From contig JACZYI010000027.1 in assembly GCA_022571175.1 (NCBI GenBank), positions 1 to 14,547 on the forward strand: a stretch of DNA of 14,547 nt. Reading direction: 5' to 3'. This document shows, piece after piece, positions 9,363 to 14,547 of the stretch (positions are counted from its first letter, which is position 1; each line of letters begins with the position of its first letter). The translations under genes and the position numbers were made by a program. This DNA comes from Pseudomonadota bacterium. GTDB lineage: Bacteria > Pseudomonadota > Alphaproteobacteria > Sphingomonadales > SMXR01. The notes beneath the pieces were generated by a model that was given only the letters and a program-made list of their open reading frames with translations, ran no database searches and was not told where the DNA came from.

Positions 9363-11438
9363 ATGTCACGGACAACCCCCCTCGAGCGTTATCGCAATAT
9401 TGGCATTATGGCCCATATTGATGCTGGCAAAACCACCACTACCGAGCGCATCCTTTATTATACCGGCGTCAGCCACAGAATTGGTGAGGTCCATGATGGC
9501 GCGGCTACTATGGACTGGATGGAGCAGGAGCAGGAACGCGGCATTACCATCACCTCTGCTGCCACCACCTGTTTTTGGCGTGACCACAGGATCAATGTGA
9601 TTGATACACCGGGTCACGTGGATTTCACAATTGAAGTCGAGCGATCCCTGCGTGTTCTGGATGGGGCAGTGGCCATCTTTGATAGTGTCGCCGGGGTTGA
9701 GCCCCAGTCTGAGACCGTTTGGCGTCAGGCGGACAGATATGACGTGCCACGAATGTGTTTCATTAACAAAATGGACCGGGTTGGTGCCGATTTTGATCGT
9801 TGTGTGGAGATGATCAAGGACCGGTTAGGGGTAAAACCACTGGTGCTACAGCTGCCGATTGGCGCAGAAGGGGACTACAAAGGGGTGGTTGATCTTCTGC
9901 TTATGAAAGGCGTGATCTGGAACGACGAAAGCCTCGGCGCCGAGTATGAATATGTCGATATTCCTGAAGATTTGAAAGAAGCGGCTGAAGCCGCGCGCGA
10001 AAAGCTTGTGGAAATCGCAATTGATGATGATGAAGCCCTGGTTGAAAAATATCTGGAGGGCGAAGAAATTACCCAAAAAGAGCTGATGGCGGCTATCCGA
10101 AAAGGCACTCTGGCCAATGATTTTGTCCCGATCCTGAATGGTTCTGCCTTCAAGAACAAGGGCGTTCAACTGCTGCTGGATGCGGTTGTTGATTACCTGC
10201 CGTCCCCTATGGATATTGAATCCATCAAAGGTACCTCAGAAGATGGCTCCGAGGAGCTGTCAAGAAAGGCCTCCGATGATGAGCCCTTTTCAGGCCTTGC
10301 TTTCAAGATCATGACCGATCCTTTTGTGGGCTCACTGACTTTTGTTCGCATCTATTCGGGCGTCTTGAAGTGCAGTGATCAGGTGCTGAATTCGGTCAAG
10401 GGCAGGAAAGAAAAAATTGGCCGTATGCTGCTTATGCATGCCAACAGCCGCGAAGATATTAAAGAGGCCCGTACCGGCGACATTGTTGCCCTTTGCGGAT
10501 TGAAACTGACGACCACCGGCGAGACCATTTGCGATAAATCCAAACCCATCGTTCTGGAGCGCATGGAGTTTCCAGACCCGGTTATTGAGGTGGCCGTTGA
10601 GCCCAAGACCAAAGCCGACCAGGAAAAAATGGGCATAGCTCTGTCTCGTTTGGCCCAGGAAGATCCTTCCTTCCGGGTCACCTCGGATGAGGAAAGCGGG
10701 CAGACCGTTATCAAAGGCATGGGTGAGCTTCACCTGGATATCATTGTTGATCGCATGAGGCGTGAGTTCAAAGTAGAAGCCACCGTTGGCGCACCGCAGG
10801 TTGCCTACCGTGAAACCCTGGCCCGAGAAGTGGATGTGGACTACACCCACAAAAAGCAATCGGGCGGTGCTGGACAGTTTGGTCGTGTGAAGATGACCGT
10901 TTCTCCCGGTGCGCGGGGCTCTGGCTTTGAGTTTATCGACAAGGTCAAGGGCGGTAATATCCCCAAGGAATATATTCCTTCGGTGGAAAAGGGCATTAAC
11001 CAGGTGGCCGAGACCGGCCATATGGTCGGATTTCCAATTATCGATTTTTCGGTCACATTGAATGACGGTGCCTACCATGACGTGGATTCAAGTTCACTCG
11101 CTTTTGAAATTGCTGGTCGGGGGGCCATGCGCGAGGCGGCTTCAAAAGCAGGCATCAAGCTTCTTGAGCCCATTATGAAGGTTGAAGTCGTCAGCCCCGA
11201 CGAATATATGGGCGACGTAATTGGTGATTTTAATTCAAGGCGCGGACAGATAAGCGGGACCGAAGCCCGGGGAGCGGCATCTGTCATCAACGCCAATGTG
11301 CCGCTTGCCAATATGTTTGGATATGTAAACCAGCTTAGGTCAATGACCCAAGGCCGGGCCCAGTTCACTATGGAGTTTTCACATTATGACCAGGTGCCTA
11401 ATGCCGTGGCTGAAGAAGTAAAGGAAAAGCTGGCATAG
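9363..11438 (+). CDS. fusA: Translation elongation factor G
   Basis: EF-G is the GTPase that drives translocation of tRNA and mRNA on the ribosome and acts with RRF in ribosome recycling. The 691-residue protein has the full five-domain layout. G1 is AHIDAGKT (17-24), switch I is RGITITSAAT (59-68), G3 is DTPGH (81-85, with catalytic His85) and G4 is NKMD (135-138). Later family segments include GMGELHLDIIVDRM in domain III, GGAGQFG in domain IV and a C-terminal domain V with NMFGYVNQLRSMTQGRAQF-type sequence. AAGGG lies just upstream of the ATG. It is 18 bp from rpsG and 28 bp from tuf, in the classical str order. It is the translational EF-G type, judged by its place in the operon and its close match to canonical sequences. 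Confidence 0.99.
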   Translation: MSRTTPLERYRNIGIMAHIDAGKTTTTERILYYTGVSHRIGEVHDGAATMDWMEQEQERGITITSAATTCFWRDHRINVIDTPGHVDFTIEVERSLRVLDGAVAIFDSVAGVEPQSETVWRQADRYDVPRMCFINKMDRVGADFDRCVEMIKDRLGVKPLVLQLPIGAEGDYKGVVDLLLMKGVIWNDESLGAEYEYVDIPEDLKEAAEAAREKLVEIAIDDDEALVEKYLEGEEITQKELMAAIRKGTLANDFVPILNGSAFKNKGVQLLLDAVVDYLPSPMDIESIKGTSEDGSEELSRKASDDEPFSGLAFKIMTDPFVGSLTFVRIYSGVLKCSDQVLNSVKGRKEKIGRMLLMHANSREDIKEARTGDIVALCGLKLTTTGETICDKSKPIVLERMEFPDPVIEVAVEPKTKADQEKMGIALSRLAQEDPSFRVTSDEESGQTVIKGMGELHLDIIVDRMRREFKVEATVGAPQVAYRETLAREVDVDYTHKKQSGGAGQFGRVKMTVSPGARGSGFEFIDKVKGGNIPKEYIPSVEKGINQVAETGHMVGFPIIDFSVTLNDGAYHDVDSSSLAFEIAGRGAMREAASKAGIKLLEPIMKVEVVSPDEYMGDVIGDFNSRRGQISGTEARGAASVINANVPLANMFGYVNQLRSMTQGRAQFTMEFSHYDQVPNAVAEEVKEKLA

Positions 11439-11466
11439 AGCTTTTGAGGAAAGGGAGGAAAGACCC

Positions 11467-12657
11467 ATGGCGAAAGAGAAATTTGAACGGACCAAGCCGC
11501 ATTGCAACATAGGCACCATTGGCCATGTTGACCATGGCAAGACCACGCTGACGGCGGCCATTACCAAGATATTGGCTGAGAGTGGCGGGGCAGAGTTTAT
11601 TGCCTTTGACATGATTGACAAGGCACCGGAGGAACGCGAGCGTGGCATCACCATCTCGACTGCCCATGTGGAATATGAGACCGAAGCCCGCCACTATGCC
11701 CATGTGGATTGCCCTGGGCATGCGGATTATGTGAAGAACATGATCACCGGCGCAGCCCAGATGGATGGTGCCATATTGGTGGTCTCGGCGGCTGATGGCC
11801 CCATGCCCCAGACCAGGGAGCATATTCTGCTGGCCCGTCAGGTTGGGGTGCCGGCACTGGTTGTTTACCTGAACAAGGTTGACCAGGTTGATGACGAGGA
11901 GCTTCTGGAACTGGTTGAGATGGAGATCCGTGAGCTTCTGGACATTTATGAGTTTCCGGGCGACGATATTCCGATTATCACCGGCTCGGCGCTGGCGGCG
12001 CTGGAAGGCAGGGACGACGAGATTGGCAAGGAGTCCATTATAAAGCTGATGGCGGCGGTTGATAAGTATATCCCACAGCCTGAGCGCGCGCTGGACAAGC
12101 CCTTTTTGATGCCGGTTGAGGATGTGTTCTCGATCTCGGGCCGGGGCACGGTTGTGACCGGTCGGATTGAGCAGGGCATTGTCAAGGTTGGCGAGGAAGT
12201 GGAGATTGTAGGCATCCGGGAGACCACCAAGACGGTTGTCACGGGCGTTGAGATGTTCCGCAAGCTTCTGGACCAGGGTCAGGCGGGGGATAATGTGGGC
12301 ACGCTTTTGCGCGGCATTGGCCGGGAAGATGTGGAGCGTGGCCAGGTGTTGGCCCATGTGGGCTCAATCACGCCCCATACCAAGTTCACAGCAGAGATTT
12401 ATATTCTGACCAAGGACGAGGGTGGGCGTCATACCCCCTTCTTCTCCAACTATCGCCCGCAGTTCTACTTCCGCACCACCGATGTAACCGGTGCGGTTGA
12501 ACTGCCCAAGGGTACGGAGATGGTCATGCCCGGTGATAACATCACCATGGAAGTGGAGCTGATTGCACCGATTGCCATGGATGAGGGCTTGCGTTTCGCC
12601 ATCCGTGAAGGAGGCCGGACCGTGGGCGCCGGTGTGGTCGCAAAGATTATTGAATAG
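11467..12657 (+). CDS. tuf: Translation elongation factor Tu
   Basis: EF-Tu delivers aminoacyl-tRNA to the ribosomal A site as a GTP complex. The 396-residue product shows G1 GHVDHGKT (19-26), the switch I segment RGITISTAH (59-67), G3 DCPGH (81-85, catalytic His85), G4 NKVD (136-139) and G5 SAL (174-176). The two beta-barrel domains follow, with RGTVVTGRIEQG and the C-terminal REGGRTVGAGVVAKI segment. A strong ribosome site (GGGAGG) precedes the ATG. Codon use differs from the neighbours: hand counts give 28 GAG to 12 GAA for Glu and 17 AAG to 2 AAA for Lys. This fits very high expression or gene conversion with another tuf copy. Many Alphaproteobacteria carry two copies; only one is visible here. 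rpsJ follows after 30 bp. Confidence 0.99.
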   Translation: MAKEKFERTKPHCNIGTIGHVDHGKTTLTAAITKILAESGGAEFIAFDMIDKAPEERERGITISTAHVEYETEARHYAHVDCPGHADYVKNMITGAAQMDGAILVVSAADGPMPQTREHILLARQVGVPALVVYLNKVDQVDDEELLELVEMEIRELLDIYEFPGDDIPIITGSALAALEGRDDEIGKESIIKLMAAVDKYIPQPERALDKPFLMPVEDVFSISGRGTVVTGRIEQGIVKVGEEVEIVGIRETTKTVVTGVEMFRKLLDQGQAGDNVGTLLRGIGREDVERGQVLAHVGSITPHTKFTAEIYILTKDEGGRHTPFFSNYRPQFYFRTTDVTGAVELPKGTEMVMPGDNITMEVELIAPIAMDEGLRFAIREGGRTVGAGVVAKIIE

Positions 12658-12687
12658 GGCTAACAGCAGACAGAAGGACGAAGGGTA

Positions 12688-13002
12688 ATGGAAACACAAA
12701 ATATTCGCATACGTTTGAAGGCGTTTGATCACAGGATTCTGGATCAGGCTACCAACGAAATTGCCAATACGGCAAAACGCACCGGCGCGCTGGTGCGTGG
12801 CCCCATACCCCTGCCCACGCATATTGATAAATATACCGTGTTGCGTTCTCCGCATATTGACAAGAAATCACGTGAGCAATTTGAAATTCGTACGCATAAA
12901 CGCCTCCTGGATATTGTTCAGCCCACTTCGGATACCGTTGATGCGCTGATGAAGCTGGATTTATCGGAGGGCGTAGACGTTGAGATTAAGTTGCAAGGAT
13001 AG
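12688..13002 (+). CDS. rpsJ: 30S ribosomal protein S10 (NusE)
   Basis: S10 is a 30S head protein that also works, as NusE with NusB, in transcription antitermination and NusG-linked coupling. The 104-residue product has the usual length. It carries IRIRLKAFDHRILDQAT near the N terminus, RTGALVRGPIPLPT with the ribosome-embedded loop, and SREQFEIRTHKRLLDI. The start METQN is preceded by GAAGGACGAAGGG. In E. coli this gene heads a separate S10 operon; here it lies 30 bp after tuf with no terminator or clear promoter between, so str and S10 genes are probably one transcript. Confidence 0.99.
   Translation: METQNIRIRLKAFDHRILDQATNEIANTAKRTGALVRGPIPLPTHIDKYTVLRSPHIDKKSREQFEIRTHKRLLDIVQPTSDTVDALMKLDLSEGVDVEIKLQG
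12995..12999 (+). promoter_or_regulatory. Ribosome binding site deciding the rplC start
   Basis: AAGGA lies inside the last codons of rpsJ and 7 bp before the ATG at 13007. It supports that start over an in-frame ATG at 12980, which would add nine residues not found in L3 proteins and would overlap rpsJ by 23 bp. Confidence 0.8.
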
Positions 13003-13006
13003 TGAA

Positions 13007-13798
13007 ATGAGAACCGGTCTACTCGGCAGAAAATTAGGAATGACCCGCATGTTTGCGGAAGACGGGCGTCATGTGCCGGTCACCGTAATCGCGGTGGAGG
13101 ACTGTCAGGTAGTGGCCCAAAGGACCATCGAAAAGGATGGTTATTGGGCGGTGCAAATTGGCACGGAAACAGCCAAGACCAAGCGCGTAACCAAGGCCAT
13201 GAGAGGGCATTTTGCCAAAGCCAAGGTTGAGCCCAAGAAAAAGCTGACCGAGTTTCGGGTCTCGGAAGAAGGCATGATTGATGTGGGAACCAGTTTGACG
13301 GTTCACCATTTTCTGAAAGACCAGTTTGTTGATGTGGCCGGCATTAGTATTGGCAAGGGATTTGCCGGTGCCATGAAGAGACATAACTTCAAGGGTCTCC
13401 GGGCATCGCATGGCATCTCAGTCTCTCACCGTAGCCATGGCTCTACCGGCCAGTGCCAGGATCCGGGTAAGGTTTTCAAGGGTAAGAAAATGGCCGGACA
13501 TATGGGCGCAGCTCAGGTAACAATACAGAATTTACGCGTGGCTGAGACCGTACTTGAAGATGATTTGATCCTAATCAGAGGCGCGGTACCTGGTTCCAAG
13601 AATGGATGGGTGCTGATTACCGATGCAATAAAAAAGCCGCTGCCGGAAGATTTGCCCATGCCAACCGCCTATGAGAGCGATGAGCAGGACGAGGAAGATG
13701 TGGCGCCCATAGAAGACGATGCTGCTAGCGAAGATGCACCAGCAGAAGCGGCTGTGGCTGAAGAAGCGGCGGTTGTGGAAGATGCGCCAGCAAAATGA
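13007..13798 (+). CDS. rplC: 50S ribosomal protein L3
   Basis: L3 binds near the 3' end of 23S rRNA, reaches the peptidyl-transferase centre and is an early assembly protein. From the ATG at 13007 the product is 263 residues and starts MRTGLLGRKLGMTRMF. The loop GSTGQCQDPGKVFKGKKMAG (about 145-164) holds Gln149 and Gln151, in the region where PrmB methylates a glutamine in E. coli. The core ends near residue 215. A low-complexity acidic tail occupies 225-263, with 16 Asp or Glu and 12 Ala in 39 residues, and is typical of alphaproteobacterial L3. rpsJ is 4 bp upstream. The stop overlaps an ATG (ATGA, 13795-13798), the usual way rplD would begin, but rplD does not follow. Confidence 0.98.
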   Translation: MRTGLLGRKLGMTRMFAEDGRHVPVTVIAVEDCQVVAQRTIEKDGYWAVQIGTETAKTKRVTKAMRGHFAKAKVEPKKKLTEFRVSEEGMIDVGTSLTVHHFLKDQFVDVAGISIGKGFAGAMKRHNFKGLRASHGISVSHRSHGSTGQCQDPGKVFKGKKMAGHMGAAQVTIQNLRVAETVLEDDLILIRGAVPGSKNGWVLITDAIKKPLPEDLPMPTAYESDEQDEEDVAPIEDDAASEDAPAEAAVAEEAAVVEDAPAK

Positions 13799-13800
13799 AA
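13795..13800 (+). other. Probable remnant of the rplD start at a sequence junction
   Basis: ATGAAA overlaps the rplC stop by 4 bases. L4 proteins of Alphaproteobacteria commonly begin Met-Lys, and rplD is the expected next gene. From the third codon on, this frame reads RAGGQQPHPP and stops after about 43 codons, which is nothing like L4. The break between operon DNA and foreign DNA is therefore placed at about 13798-13803. This is inference from gene order and composition. Confidence 0.55.
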
Positions 13801-13903
13801 CGAGCTGGGGGGCAGCAGCCCCATCCGCCTGCAGGGCGGCCGCGAGCGTCGGCGTGGACCCTGTCGTGCGCGGCCTGTCGACGCGACGCAACAGAGGGAA
13901 GAG
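13801..13903. other. GC-rich junction segment with palindromes
   Basis: GC reaches 80% over 13801-13860. The segment contains hairpin GGGGC/GCCCC (13809-13813 with 13818-13822) and hairpin CCGCC/GGCGG (13825-13829 with 13835-13839). The 8-base palindromes CCTGCAGG (13828-13835) and GCGGCCGC (13836-13843) abut, and GTCGAC lies at 13877-13882. No T run follows the hairpins, so neither is a normal terminator. The frame of the next ORF is open through the segment but has no ATG, GTG or TTG codon before 13904. Confidence 0.6.
13893..13899 (+). promoter_or_regulatory. Ribosome binding site of the unknown ORF
   Basis: AGAGGGA lies 4 bp before the ATG at 13904, a good Shine-Dalgarno match at suitable spacing. 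It favours a real translation start there over a read-in from upstream. Confidence 0.55.
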
Positions 13904-14547
13904 ATGTCGGAACTGAGGCTTCTGCTGCATGAGCTGGAGGAATCCCAATGGTGGGTCGAAGATATCGCCCAAACCCCTGGGAACCGGCCCTTTAAAGTCG
14001 CGCTGGATTTCCGTATCGTGCCCATCGGCGATTCAATCTTCGACGCGGTCACCGCCATGATCGACGAGGAAAAGCATCTCGGCGCAAGCCCGGAGCGGAA
14101 GCGCACGCTGGCAGTCCTCGCCGACTTCCGTGGTTCCTTTATGATGTGCCGTGCCTCGCTGGCCGAATTCGGCGAGACCGGAAGCCTTGACCGAAAGAGA
14201 CAATTTGAGGAAACTCTTTCGCTGGCCCGGGACAGGCTGGATCAGCTTGTTTCGCTGCGCCGGCACTTGAACAGCCCGCAGCGTGACGCTCTGGACGTTG
14301 TTGCACTCGAACTCCGCCCTTTTGAAACGTATTCCCGGAACTCGGTCGAGCAAAAACTTCTGGGAGAAGCCAACATCGCCCACGGTTGGATGACCCGCGA
14401 AACCATCCCGCTCAGTAGCCGCGTCGCCGTCACTCTCGACAACATCGCGGCGCGCGACGACGCGCGGCTCATCCTCGAGCGCGACCCGGATTTCGAACTC
14501 GCCCTGTTCGGCTACGACAACCCGGTCGATCATCTGCGCGATTTCTA
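13904..14547 (+). CDS. Hypothetical protein, 3'-truncated by window edge
   Basis: An open frame of 214 codons runs from the ATG off the right edge without a stop. It begins MSELRLLLHELEESQWWVED. Codon use looks truly coding and is GC-rich in third positions (many GTC, CTC, GCG, ATC), unlike the ribosomal genes. I do not recognise the family. The visible part has no membrane segment or signal peptide and is rich in Leu, Arg, Glu and Asp. It looks helical in several stretches, such as the Leu- and Arg-rich part around ETLSLARDRLDQLVSLRRHL, so it is probably a soluble cytoplasmic protein. A Trp pair stands at residues 16-17. The same frame is open back to the rplC stop, so a longer protein cut at the junction cannot be excluded. 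It has no sensible place in an S10 operon; its neighbours say nothing safe about function. Confidence 0.7.
   Translation, partial: MSELRLLLHELEESQWWVEDIAQTPGNRPFKVALDFRIVPIGDSIFDAVTAMIDEEKHLGASPERKRTLAVLADFRGSFMMCRASLAEFGETGSLDRKRQFEETLSLARDRLDQLVSLRRHLNSPQRDALDVVALELRPFETYSRNSVEQKLLGEANIAHGWMTRETIPLSSRVAVTLDNIAARDDARLILERDPDFELALFGYDNPVDHLRDF

Noticed and set aside
10332..11078. Reverse-strand ORF of 248 aa opposite fusA
   Set aside because: It lies fully inside the well-conserved EF-G gene, and its translation has no family character.
11398..12357. Reverse-strand ORF of 319 aa opposite tuf
   Set aside because: It is a shadow of the biased codons of tuf. Its translation has no recognisable domain, and it crosses the fusA-tuf gap with no ribosome site of its own.
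12980..13006. Earlier in-frame ATG for rplC
   Set aside because: The extra residues MRLSCKDSE are absent from L3 proteins, and the AAGGA site serves the ATG at 13007.
13809..13839. Terminator after rplC
   Set aside because: Two GC-rich 5-bp hairpins exist, but no T run follows either.
13719..13916. Plus-strand ORF of 65 aa crossing the junction
   Set aside because: It is out of frame with rplC and with the downstream ORF, lies half inside the repeat-rich L3 tail and has no ribosome site.
14033..14533. Reverse-strand ORF of 166 aa in the right-hand foreign segment
   Set aside because: The plus-strand frame has better coding character, a ribosome site and GC-rich third positions. The reverse ORF is its likely shadow.

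Overview
The window is a housekeeping locus from a bacterium that I place in the Alphaproteobacteria. The placement rests on wording of the proteins: the RpoB rifampicin-pocket segment, the EF-Tu segment ITISTAHVEYET, the L3 segment around STGQCQDPGKVFKGKKMAG, the acidic tails on RpoC and L3, and a str operon that runs directly into the S10 operon. I cannot name a genus. GC content of the ribosomal part is moderate (53% by hand count over 13021-13440).

Layout: (1) 2-3814, rpoB, cut at its 5' end by the window edge, then after 36 bp rpoC (3851-8086). Together they encode the beta and beta' subunits of RNA polymerase. (2) 8087-8487, a 401-bp gap with no gene. It holds a rho-independent terminator for rpoBC, a second inverted repeat, a strong sigma70-type promoter (TTGACG - 17 bp - TATAAC) and a leader of about 215 nt. 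(3) 8488-13798, a tightly packed same-strand operon rpsL-rpsG-fusA-tuf-rpsJ-rplC (S12, S7, EF-G, EF-Tu, S10, L3), with gaps of 4 to 30 bp. It supplies the ribosomal decoding centre, both elongation factors and the first genes of the S10 cluster. (4) 13799-14547, DNA that does not belong in this operon. GC rises to 62% (465 of 747 bases by hand count), the expected rplD is missing, and an unrecognised ORF runs off the right edge.

Parts 1 to 3 are ordinary and look intact. Key catalytic and metal-binding residues are present, and I see no frameshifts. The only real anomaly is the junction at about 13798. An ATGA overlap and an AAA codon look like the start of rplD, then the sequence changes to a GC-rich stretch with abutting SbfI-type and NotI-type 8-base palindromes, followed by a gene of unknown function. 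A chimeric assembly or clone junction is the simplest explanation. A true rearrangement that splits the S10 operon would be remarkable but needs read-level support. I found no new biological system in the rest of the window.
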